Source: Microbacterium sp. SORGH_AS_0862 (GTDB lineage: Bacteria > Actinomycetota > Actinomycetes > Actinomycetales > Microbacteriaceae). From it: 64,000 bases of DNA. Where the stretch lies: the NCBI RefSeq assembly GCF_030818795.1, contig NZ_JAUTAY010000001.1, positions 3,286,001 to 3,350,000 of the forward strand, given 5' to 3'. The notes under the pieces were generated by a model. It had not been told where the DNA came from. It saw only the letters and a program-made list of their open reading frames with translations, and searched no databases. Both the position numbers and the translations under genes were made by a program. Every line of letters begins with the position of its first letter. The stretch's first letter is position 1. This document shows positions 22,852 through 30,287 of this stretch, piece after piece.

Positions 22852-23622
22852 ATGTCTGTGCTCGAGATCCGCGACCTCCACGTGACGGTCGAGACCGATG
22901 AGGGGACCACCCCCATCCTGAACGGCGTCACGCTGACGATCCGCACCGGTGAGACCCACGCCATCATGGGCCCGAACGGGTCGGGCAAGTCGACGCTCGC
23001 CTACACGATCGCCGGACACCCGAAGTACACCGTGACCGGCGGCTCGATCACCCTCGACGGCGAAGACGTCCTCGAGATGACCGTCGACGAGCGTGCACGC
23101 GCGGGTCTGTTCCTCGCGATGCAGTATCCCGTCGAGGTCCCGGGGATCACCGTGACCAACTTCCTGCGCACGGCCAAGACCGCGATCGACGGCGAGGCTC
23201 CGGCCATCCGCACGTGGACCAAGGACGTCAAGGCGGCCATGAGCAATCTGCGCATGGATGCGAAGTTCGCCCAGCGCAACGTCAACGAGGGCTTCTCGGG
23301 CGGAGAGAAGAAGCGCCACGAGATCCTCCAGCTCGAGCTGCTCAAGCCGAAGGTCGCGATTCTGGACGAGACCGACTCCGGCCTCGATGTCGACGCGCTG
23401 AAGATCGTCTCCGAGGGTGTGAACCGCGCCAAGGCCGAGACCGACCTCGGTGTACTCCTCATCACGCACTACACCCGCATCCTCAACTACATCCGCCCCG
23501 ACTTCGTGCACGTGCTCGTCAACGGTCGCGTCGCCGAAGAGGGCGGCCCCGAGCTCGCCGAGCGCCTCGAGAACGAGGGATACGACCGGTTCCTCGAGCC
23601 GGGTGTGCAGACCGGCGCGTAG
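22852..23622 (+). CDS. sufC: Fe-S assembly ATPase SufC
   Basis: Soluble ABC-type ATPase that drives conformational change in SufB-SufD. The 256-residue protein has Walker A GPNGSGKST at 40-48, the signature FSGGEKKRHEILQ and the SufC-specific Walker B/D-loop LDETDSGLDVDAL. Normal length. Followed after only 9 nt by sufT; the sufS and sufU genes commonly found here in actinobacteria are absent. Confidence 0.97.
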   Translation: MSVLEIRDLHVTVETDEGTTPILNGVTLTIRTGETHAIMGPNGSGKSTLAYTIAGHPKYTVTGGSITLDGEDVLEMTVDERARAGLFLAMQYPVEVPGITVTNFLRTAKTAIDGEAPAIRTWTKDVKAAMSNLRMDAKFAQRNVNEGFSGGEKKRHEILQLELLKPKVAILDETDSGLDVDALKIVSEGVNRAKAETDLGVLLITHYTRILNYIRPDFVHVLVNGRVAEEGGPELAERLENEGYDRFLEPGVQTGA

Positions 23623-23631
23623 GATTCGACT

Positions 23632-23961
23632 ATGACCGCGACGATCACCCCGGAGAAGTACGACGAGGTCACCGAGGCTCTCAAGGACGTCATGGACCCC
23701 GAACTGGGTGTCAACGTCGTCGACCTGGGTCTCATCTACGACCTCGCCTGGGATGACGAGAATGACGCTCTCGTCATCCACATGACGCTGACCTCTGCGG
23801 GGTGCCCGCTGACGGATGTGCTCGAGGAACAGACGGCGCAAGCATTGGATTCGGTCGTCGAGCGGTTCCGGATCAACTGGGTCTGGATGCCGCCGTGGGG
23901 GCCGGAGCGCATCACCGACGACGGCCGCGACATGATGCGGGCCCTCGGCTTCGCCATCTGA
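23632..23961 (+). CDS. sufT: MIP18/DUF59 metal-sulfur cluster assembly factor (SufT)
   Basis: A 109-residue DUF59 protein of the SufT/PaaD type that assists Fe-S maturation of target proteins. It shows VMDPELGVNVVDLGLIYDL and the conserved cysteine in LTSAGCPLTDVLEEQ, with WMPPWGPERITDDGRDMMRALGF at the end. It directly follows sufC and closes the suf operon. Confidence 0.9.
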   Translation: MTATITPEKYDEVTEALKDVMDPELGVNVVDLGLIYDLAWDDENDALVIHMTLTSAGCPLTDVLEEQTAQALDSVVERFRINWVWMPPWGPERITDDGRDMMRALGFAI

Positions 23962-23971
23962 CGGCCGTCGA

Positions 23972-23977
23972 TAGGCT
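23972..23977 (+). promoter_or_regulatory. Leaderless-type -10 of the patB-like gene
   Basis: TAGGCT ends 6 nt before the GTG at 23984, so transcription would start at or next to the start codon. No ribosome site is visible. Confidence 0.55.
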
Positions 23978-23983
23978 CCTCAG

Positions 23984-25138
23984 GTGACGATCGAGCCGCT
24001 TCGCGCGCTGCCCCTCGATGAGCTGCGTCATCGCCGGAGCGCGAAGTGGCGGTCGTACCCCGACGACGTGATCCCGTTGTTCGTCGCTGAGACGGATTAC
24101 CCGTTGGCGCCCGCGATCAGCACGGCGCTGCACGAGGCAGTCTCGCGCGGAGACACCGGCTACACACCCGCTGATCCGGGGGTCACTGCGGCGTACACCG
24201 CCTTCGCCGCGCGGCGTCTCGGATGGGATCCGGATCCCTGGCGGATGCGGATCACGGGCGACGTCATCATGGGCGTCGTCGAGATCCTGCGCCGGGTCAT
24301 CGGGCCCGGGGATCGGGTCGTGATCACCCCGCCCGTGTACCCGCCGTTCTTCGAGGCCGTGCCCGAAGCCGGCGGGGTCGTCCATTCCGTACCGCTACGA
24401 GACACGGGAGTGGGCTGGGAGCTCGACCTCGAGGGGATCGAGGCCGCTTTCCGCGAGGGCGCGCGCGCCATCCTCCTGTGCAACCCGCACAACCCCACCG
24501 GGACGATCCACGCGGCGGGCGTGCTGGCCTCGCTGGCCGCGCTCGCGGTGCGCTACGGAGCCGTTGTCGTCAGCGACGAGATCCATGCGCCCCTGCCGCG
24601 CGTCGGGAACGTCGTCACGCCATTCCTCTCCGTCTCGGATGCGGCCGCGCGATGCGGGTACGCCGTCGTCTCCGCGAGCAAGGCGTTCAATCTGGCGGGT
24701 CTGAAGTGCGCGATCATGGTGGCCGCGGACGACGGGACCCACGCCGTCCTCCGCTCCCTTCCGGACGAGGTCTCGTGGCGCACCGGACTCTTCGGCGCCG
24801 TCGCCACGGTGGCCGCCCTGTCGGTCGAGTCCGACGCCTGGTTGGATGCGCAGGCGCTCGCTATCGATGCGAACATCGACCTCCTGCGCGCCTTGCTCGA
24901 GACACACCTTCCGGATGCGGGCTTCCGTCCGCCCGCGGCCGGATACCTCGGGTGGGTGGATCTCTCTCGATACGGCTGGGGGGACGCGCCGGCGCGGCGG
25001 ATCCTCCGCGAGGCACGCGTCGCGGTGCACTCCGGTCCTGCCTTCGGCGCGGGTGGAGCGGGGCACATCCGTCTGACTCTCGGCTGCGCACCGGAGTTGC
25101 TCATCTCGGCGATCGAGCGGATCGCTGCTCTTCGCTGA
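23984..25138 (+). CDS. PatB/MalY-type PLP-dependent C-S lyase or aminotransferase
   Basis: A 384-residue fold-type I PLP enzyme of the MalY/PatB branch, whose members cleave cystathionine or cysteine to pyruvate, ammonia and a thiol or sulfide. Visible motifs: FVAETDYPLAPAI, NPHNPTG (aspartate-aminotransferase family), VVSDEIHAPL and the PLP lysine Lys233 in SASKAFNLAGLK. It follows sufT by 22 nt but appears to have its own leaderless promoter. Its position beside a suf operon lacking a cysteine desulfurase is suggestive, yet sulfur donation to SufB by this family is not established. A plain aminotransferase role is possible. Confidence 0.85.
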   Translation: MTIEPLRALPLDELRHRRSAKWRSYPDDVIPLFVAETDYPLAPAISTALHEAVSRGDTGYTPADPGVTAAYTAFAARRLGWDPDPWRMRITGDVIMGVVEILRRVIGPGDRVVITPPVYPPFFEAVPEAGGVVHSVPLRDTGVGWELDLEGIEAAFREGARAILLCNPHNPTGTIHAAGVLASLAALAVRYGAVVVSDEIHAPLPRVGNVVTPFLSVSDAAARCGYAVVSASKAFNLAGLKCAIMVAADDGTHAVLRSLPDEVSWRTGLFGAVATVAALSVESDAWLDAQALAIDANIDLLRALLETHLPDAGFRPPAAGYLGWVDLSRYGWGDAPARRILREARVAVHSGPAFGAGGAGHIRLTLGCAPELLISAIERIAALR

Positions 25139-25161
25139 TCCCGCTTGGGCTTCAGCGCAGG

Positions 25162-25180
25162 TAAGGATAGCCTTATCGGG
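25162..25180 (+). promoter_or_regulatory. DtxR/IdeR-like iron box overlapping the -10 of the siderophore-interacting gene
   Basis: The 19-mer beginning TAAGGATAGCCTTATC matches the DtxR-family consensus at about 12 of 19 positions and contains a perfect TAAGG/CCTTA inverted repeat. The -10 TAGCCT (25168-25173) lies inside it and ends 6 nt before the GTG start. Iron-loaded repressor would cover the promoter. Confidence 0.65.
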
Positions 25181-26109
25181 TGACAGCCCTCGCGACTCGA
25201 CCGTCCTATCGTCCGTACATCGCGCACGTCTCTCGTGTGCTTCGGCTGTCACCGCACTTCGTCCGTCTCACCTTCTCCTGCCCGGACTTCGAGCATTTCG
25301 GCACCGCTGGCCGGGATCAGCGGCTGAAGGTCCTGTTCCCGGGCACGGACGGCCGCATATGCGACGTCGGTCAGCGCGACGAGGAAGCGATCGCCAGGGG
25401 CGATTGGTACACGCGCTGGCGCGGATTGCCGCAGGCGGAGCGCACCCCCTTCCGCACGTACACCGTGCGACGCGTCGACCCCGAGAGCTGCGAGGTCGAC
25501 ATCGACTTCGTGCTCCACCATGACCCGGGTCCCGCGGGTGCGTGGGCGGAAGCTGCCGTCGCCGGCGACGAACTGGTGATCGTCGGTCCGGACCAGCGCA
25601 GTCCGGACTCTCATCTGGGCATCGACTGGCATCCGGGCAGTGCGAGAAGGCTCTTGCTCGCCGGTGACGAGACCGCCGCGCCGGCCATTGCCGGCATCCT
25701 CGAATCGCTGCCGGACGACACGGACGTCGACGCATTCATCGAGGTGCCGTCGCGACAGGACGACCTCCCGATCGCGACGCACGCGCGTGTGACGTGGCTC
25801 GCCCGCGAAGAACGGGGCCATGGTGAGGCGCTCATCGCGGCCGTCGCCTCCTGGACCCAGACCGCCGGCGACGTGCTCGCGCGTGCCGCGGCGCCCCGTC
25901 CGCAGGAACTTGAGGACGTGGATGTCGACCGTGAGCTCCTGTGGGACAGCCCGGGAGACTCGGAGGGCGAGTTCTACGCCTGGATCGCCGGTGAGTCGCA
26001 GACGGTGAAGACACTGCGACGGCTGCTCGTCCAGGGCAACGGCGTCGACCGCAAGCGCGTGGCCTTCATGGGCTACTGGCGCCGCGGCGTCTCGGAACGC
26101 ACCGAGTAG
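25180..26109 (+). CDS. Siderophore-interacting protein (ferric-siderophore reductase, ViuB family)
   Basis: A 309-residue FAD-binding protein of the SIP family, which reduces ferric siderophores in the cytoplasm to release iron. The flavin-binding motif RTYTVRRVD and DIDFVLHHDPGPAGAWA are typical, as is the C-terminal segment EFYAWIAGESQTVKTLRRLLV with GYWRRG. The GTG start is leaderless and directly follows a DtxR-like box. It converges on the iron ABC transporter genes. Confidence 0.93.
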   Translation: MTALATRPSYRPYIAHVSRVLRLSPHFVRLTFSCPDFEHFGTAGRDQRLKVLFPGTDGRICDVGQRDEEAIARGDWYTRWRGLPQAERTPFRTYTVRRVDPESCEVDIDFVLHHDPGPAGAWAEAAVAGDELVIVGPDQRSPDSHLGIDWHPGSARRLLLAGDETAAPAIAGILESLPDDTDVDAFIEVPSRQDDLPIATHARVTWLAREERGHGEALIAAVASWTQTAGDVLARAAAPRPQELEDVDVDRELLWDSPGDSEGEFYAWIAGESQTVKTLRRLLVQGNGVDRKRVAFMGYWRRGVSERTE

Positions 26110-26120
26110 ACGGCGGGGGC

Positions 26121-26942
26121 TCAGGCAGGTGCGTCCGCGTCCGTGATCGTGTGATGACGACCGAGCGGGATGACCATGGGTCTGCCCGTCAGAGGGTCCG
26201 GCATGATCCTGCTCTCCAGGCCGAAGACCGTGCGCACCACATCCGCCGTCAGGACGTTCGCGGGCTCTCCCGCGGCGAGGATGCGGCCGTCGACCATCGC
26301 GACGAGATGATCGGCGTAGCGGGCCGCCAGGTTCAGGTCGTGCAGCACCATGACGATGGTCGTGCCACGGTCGCGGTTCAGATCGGTCAGTAGATCCAGG
26401 ACGTCGATCTGATGGCTGATGTCGAGGAACGTCGTCGGCTCGTCGAGTAGGAGCAGGTCCGTCTGCTGCGCCAGTGCCATTGCGATCCAGACGCGCTGGC
26501 GCTGACCACCGCTGAGTTCGTCCACCGACCGGTCGGCGAGATGAGCGGTCCCGGTCGCCTCGAGCGCCCCCGCGATCGCAGCGTCGTCGGCGGCGCTCCA
26601 CCGTGCCAGTGGGCCCTGGTGCGGATGCCGCCCCCGGCTGACGAGGTCGGCCACCGCGATGCCGTCTGGAGCGATGGGGGACTGCGGGAGCAGGCCCAGC
26701 ACGCGCGCGACCTGGCGGGTGGGCAGTCGATGGATACTCTTCCCGTCGAGCAGCACGCTCCCCGCCTCGGGCGTCAACAGGCGTGCCATCGACTTCAGCA
26801 GCGTGGACTTGCCGCACGCGTTGGCCCCCACGATCGTCGTGATCCTGCCCGCGGGGACGGAGAGATCGAGCGCGTCGACGATCACTCTCTCTCCGTAGGC
26901 GAGCGTGAGCGTGTCGGCGACGAGGGTGTGTTCGGCGGTCAT
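26121..26942 (-). CDS. Iron-siderophore ABC transporter, ATP-binding protein (FepC/FecE type)
   Basis: A 273-residue importer ATPase. Walker A is GANACGKST, signature LSGGQRQRVWIAMALAQ, Walker [13 protein letters not shown] and the H-loop VLHDLNLAARY. The ATG at 26942 overlaps the upstream permease stop by ATGA and follows GGAGGAA, so a much longer open frame to 27428 is rejected. Last gene of the leftward set (binding protein, permease, permease, ATPase). Confidence 0.95.
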   Translation of the reverse strand: MTAEHTLVADTLTLAYGERVIVDALDLSVPAGRITTIVGANACGKSTLLKSMARLLTPEAGSVLLDGKSIHRLPTRQVARVLGLLPQSPIAPDGIAVADLVSRGRHPHQGPLARWSAADDAAIAGALEATGTAHLADRSVDELSGGQRQRVWIAMALAQQTDLLLLDEPTTFLDISHQIDVLDLLTDLNRDRGTTIVMVLHDLNLAARYADHLVAMVDGRILAAGEPANVLTADVVRTVFGLESRIMPDPLTGRPMVIPLGRHHTITDADAPA

Positions 26943-27991
26943 ATCGAGGTTCCTCCTGCCCGACTGCTGCGGATGAGCAGGTAGACGAGATACGGCGCGC
27001 CCAGCACACCGGTCACGACGCCCACGGGCAGGCGTGTGCCGAGCGCGTACTGCGCGATGAAGTCGGACACCAGCACGAGGACGGCGCCCACGAGCCCCGC
27101 CGGCACGACGGGGGAGCCGACCGGCCCGAGGATCCTCACGGCGATGGGGCCGGCGAGGAAGGCCACGAACGAGATCGGACCGGCGGCCGCAGTCGCGAAT
27201 GCCAGCAGGCAGACGGCGGCCACGATGAGCAGGAGGCGGCTGCGTTCGACACGTACCCCGAGAGCGGATGCGGCCTCGTCGCCGACCCGCAGCAGCTCGA
27301 GATCGCGCGACAGGAACAGCAGCGCGGGCACGACCAGGACCATGACCGCGGCGAGGGGGAGGACCTTCGCCCAGCTCGCGTCGTTGAGGTTTCCGGTGAT
27401 CCAGCGCATGGCTGTCTGAAGGTCCCATTCAGCGGCGCGGGAGATGACGTAGGAGATCACGCTGTTGCAGATGGCCGCCACGCCGATGCCGATCAGGATC
27501 AGACGGGCTCCCGAGCCGCCGCGCTTGTACGCGAGCAGATAGATGAGCAGAGCTGCGGCCAGTGCGGCACCGGTCGCCAGGAACGAGACGGATGTCTCGC
27601 CGAGGCCCAGGACCACGATCCCCGTGACGGCGGCGGCACTCGCGCCCGAACTGATGCCGATGACGTCCGGACTTGCGAGCGGGTTGCGCAGCATCGTCTG
27701 GAAGACGACGCCGCCCATGCCGAAGCAGAGACCTGTCAGCAGCGCCGTCGTGGCGCGCGGCAGCCGCAGTTCGCCCACGGTGAAGGACGCGCCCGGCACG
27801 CGTTGCCCGGTCACCACGGCCCAGACCTCTGCGGGGGAGTAGAACGTCTGCCCCAGCATGAGGGAGAGGGCGTAGACGATGATCGCGATTGCGGCGAGGA
27901 CGGACGTGACGACGATCCACCGTCGGCGCCGTCGTCGGCGCCCGGTGCGTACCAGAGAGAGTGTCTCGACGGCTCCGGCGGTGACGGTCAC
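26939..27991 (-). CDS. Iron-siderophore ABC transporter permease (FecCD family), second subunit
   Basis: A 350-residue integral membrane protein with about nine or ten hydrophobic helices. FecCD signatures are present: RLPRATTALLTGLCFGMGGVVFQTMLRNPLASPDVIGISSGA and the cytoplasmic coupling region LRVGDEAASALGVRVER. A 25-residue basic N-terminal extension (RTGRRRRRRRWIV) precedes the first helix. Start overlaps the neighbouring permease stop by GTGA. Confidence 0.94.
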   Translation of the reverse strand: MTVTAGAVETLSLVRTGRRRRRRRWIVVTSVLAAIAIIVYALSLMLGQTFYSPAEVWAVVTGQRVPGASFTVGELRLPRATTALLTGLCFGMGGVVFQTMLRNPLASPDVIGISSGASAAAVTGIVVLGLGETSVSFLATGAALAAALLIYLLAYKRGGSGARLILIGIGVAAICNSVISYVISRAAEWDLQTAMRWITGNLNDASWAKVLPLAAVMVLVVPALLFLSRDLELLRVGDEAASALGVRVERSRLLLIVAAVCLLAFATAAAGPISFVAFLAGPIAVRILGPVGSPVVPAGLVGAVLVLVSDFIAQYALGTRLPVGVVTGVLGAPYLVYLLIRSSRAGGTSI

Positions 27992-29037
27992 AGCGTCTTC
28001 ACCTTCTGCCGCCGAACGATGGCGATGAAGAACGGCGCGCCGACGAGGGCGGTGATGATGCCGACCTCGATCTCCTCGGGGCGGGCGATGACGCGACCGA
28101 TGACATCCGCGCCCGTGAGGAGCACTGCTCCTGCGACGGCGCTGAAGGGGAGGAGCCAGCGGTGGTCGACGCCGATGAGCAACCGGCAGATGTGCGGGAC
28201 GACCAATCCGACGAAGCCGATGGGTCCGGCGACTGCCGTGGCGGCGCCGCAGAGCAGGACCGCGCCGAGCGTGGATGCCAGACGTGCCGTGCGCACGCGC
28301 TCACCGAGCCCCGCGGCGAGCTCGTCGCCCAGTGCCAGAGTGTTCAGTGCGGGGCTGCACGCCAGGCACACGACGAGACCGACGATCAGGAACGGTGCGA
28401 CCTGGAGGATGGTCGTGATCGTCGCGCCTCCGACGCCGCCCACCTGCCAGAACCGGAACTGGCTCATCACGTCGACGCGAGGCAGGAGGATCGCACTCGT
28501 CAAGGATGAGAAGGCGACGGCCGTCACCGCGCCCGCGAGAGCGAGCTTGAGCGGCGTCGCGCCGCCCCGACCCAGTGCGCCGATCGCGTAGACGAACACG
28601 GCGGCGACGGCCGCTCCCACCAGTGCGGTCCAGATGTACGCGGTCGGCGTCGCGAGACCCAGGAATGCGATGCCGCAGACGACGGCGAGGGCGGCTCCGC
28701 CGTTGATCCCCAGGATCTGCGGGTCGGCGAGAGGATTGCGGGTCGCGCCCTGGAGGACCGCGCCCGCGACACCGAGCGCCGCGCCGACCATGACCGCGAG
28801 GACGGTGCGAGGAATGCGCTTGTTCACGGCGGCTGCCCCCGCCGTGTCGACCGCCCCGCCGAGCCCCGCCCAGATGTCATGCCATCCGACCGCGCGTGCG
28901 CCGAAGGTCACCGACAGGAAGGAGATCGCCAGCAACGCTGCGAGCAGAATCAGGATCCACAACGCCCGCCGCCGCCCCCAGCGTCGTCGCGACGACGACG
29001 TGGGGGCGGCAGCGGTGGAAGGGACGGCGGCACTCAT
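27988..29037 (-). CDS. Iron-siderophore ABC transporter permease (FecCD family), first subunit
   Basis: A 349-residue membrane permease paralogous to its neighbour. It contains IPRTVLAVMVGAALGVAGAVLQGATRNPLADPQILGINGGAALAV and LALGDELAAGLGERV, the FecCD hallmarks, and about nine or ten helices. The two permeases should form the heterodimeric channel served by the ATPase at 26121-26942. The gene is 31 nt downstream of the binding-protein gene. Confidence 0.94.
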   Translation of the reverse strand: MSAAVPSTAAAPTSSSRRRWGRRRALWILILLAALLAISFLSVTFGARAVGWHDIWAGLGGAVDTAGAAAVNKRIPRTVLAVMVGAALGVAGAVLQGATRNPLADPQILGINGGAALAVVCGIAFLGLATPTAYIWTALVGAAVAAVFVYAIGALGRGGATPLKLALAGAVTAVAFSSLTSAILLPRVDVMSQFRFWQVGGVGGATITTILQVAPFLIVGLVVCLACSPALNTLALGDELAAGLGERVRTARLASTLGAVLLCGAATAVAGPIGFVGLVVPHICRLLIGVDHRWLLPFSAVAGAVLLTGADVIGRVIARPEEIEVGIITALVGAPFFIAIVRRQKVKTL

Positions 29038-29068
29038 CGCCGCCCGCGCCCGCGGACCATCGGCCGGA

Positions 29069-30103
29069 TCATGATGCCTTGGCGGCGGCCTCTCCGACGA
29101 GCTTGATGTAGTCGTCGCCGTAGCTGGTGCCGATCGACAAAGGCGATGGCGTGATGGCGGAAGAGAGCGTCGAGTCGGAGGTGATCACCGCGACGGCGCC
29201 CTTGGCGACGGCGGGGATGCGAGACATGAGCGGGTCGGCCTGCCACTGGGCGAGCGTCTCGTCCGTGCCGTAGGTCACGATCACCTGGACGTCCTCGAAG
29301 CTCTCGATCTGTTCGGTGCTGGTGACGATCCAGAACTGGTCGGATGCGGCCGACTGCTCCTTGACGTAGGCGGAGGGAGCGAATCCGATCTCCTCGAGGT
29401 AGCCCACACGCGGGTCCGACCGGCTGTAGAAGCCGAGGTTGCTCAGGTCGGTGGGGTCGAAGTACGACAGAAGCGTGGTCTTCCCAGCGATCGCGGGGTA
29501 CTCGGCGGCCGTGTCGGCGACGTGCTTCTCGAGCGACGAGACGAGCTCCTGCGCCTCATCCGCCAGGCCCAGCGCCGTCCCGTCGAGGATGGTCATGTCC
29601 TGCCACGAGGTTCCCCAGGCCATGTCCTGGTAGGTGACGACCGGCGCGATCTTGCTCAGGGTGTCGTACTGCTCCTGGGTCATCCCGGAGTACGCGGCGA
29701 GAATGACGTCGGGCGCGGCATCGGCGATGGCCTCGTAGTCGTACCCGTCCGTCTCGTCCATGAGCACGGGGGTCTCCGCGCCCAGCTCGTCGAGCTTGTC
29801 CTTCACCCAGGGCAGAAGCCCGTCGCCGTCCTCGTCGCCGTACGTCACCTTCGGCATCGCGACGGGAACGATCCCCAATGCCAGCGCGACATCCTGATTG
29901 CCCCAGTCGACCGTGACGACGCGCTGCGGCTTGGCATCGATGGTGGTGGTGCCGAAAGCGTTCTCGATCGAGAGTGGGAACGCGCCGCTCTGATCCGCGC
30001 CGTCATCGGTGGCAGCGGGGGCCGCTGCTCCCGAGCTGCAGGCAGTGAGGGCGGCGAGAGAGACGGCGGCGACCGCGACAGCGGTCCAGCGCTTGAGCTG
30101 CAT
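29069..30103 (-). CDS. Iron-siderophore substrate-binding lipoprotein
   Basis: A 344-residue FepB/FhuD-type binding protein. The signal peptide ends in the lipobox LTAC with Cys22 as the lipid site, so it is anchored outside the membrane. Family segments include RVVTVDWGNQDVALALGIVPVAMP, PDVILAAYSGMTQEQYDTLSKIAPVV and a long inter-domain helix. It heads the leftward iron uptake operon and has a DtxR-like box upstream. The substrate cannot be named; no siderophore biosynthesis gene is in the window, so imported xenosiderophores are possible. Confidence 0.94.
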   Translation of the reverse strand: MQLKRWTAVAVAAVSLAALTACSSGAAAPAATDDGADQSGAFPLSIENAFGTTTIDAKPQRVVTVDWGNQDVALALGIVPVAMPKVTYGDEDGDGLLPWVKDKLDELGAETPVLMDETDGYDYEAIADAAPDVILAAYSGMTQEQYDTLSKIAPVVTYQDMAWGTSWQDMTILDGTALGLADEAQELVSSLEKHVADTAAEYPAIAGKTTLLSYFDPTDLSNLGFYSRSDPRVGYLEEIGFAPSAYVKEQSAASDQFWIVTSTEQIESFEDVQVIVTYGTDETLAQWQADPLMSRIPAVAKGAVAVITSDSTLSSAITPSPLSIGTSYGDDYIKLVGEAAAKAS

Positions 30104-30129
30104 GACGAAGGAGGCCTTTCTGGAGAGTG

Positions 30130-30148
30130 CTAGGCGAGGCTACCCTAA
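30130..30148 (-). promoter_or_regulatory. DtxR/IdeR-like iron box upstream of the siderophore-binding lipoprotein
   Basis: Read on the minus strand it is TTAGGGTAGCCTCGCCTAG, matching the DtxR consensus at about 15 of 19 positions. Candidate -10 hexamers (TAGGGT, TAGCCT) lie inside it, 27 nt or more upstream of the start codon at 30103. Confidence 0.75.
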
Positions 30149-30225
30149 CTCGACTCTCGTTCTCGACCCGAATCCATCCGCCCGTCCGCCCATCCGGTCG
30201 GAACCACCGTCGCGGTGCGCGCCGG

Positions 30226-30231
30226 TAGACT
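30226..30231 (+). promoter_or_regulatory. -10 element of the ABC-F gene
   Basis: TAGACT ends 5 nt before an in-frame ATG at 30237. This is either a leaderless start giving 17 extra residues or a promoter with a 51-nt leader before the GTG at 30288. Confidence 0.5.
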
Positions 30232-30287
30232 GAACGATGGCCTTCTGCGGCCTCCCTGCTTCCCTCCCGACAGAACGGACGTACGCC

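Noticed and set aside
23984..25138. The PLP enzyme after sufT as the missing SufS
   Set aside because: Its motifs (NPHNPTG, SASKAFNL) place it in the MalY/PatB aminotransferase branch, not in the class V desulfurase family to which SufS belongs.
26943..27428. N-terminal extension of the iron ABC ATPase upstream of 26942
   Set aside because: It overlaps the permease gene out of frame, and the ATG at 26942 has a ribosome site, an ATGA overlap and the normal start of the family.
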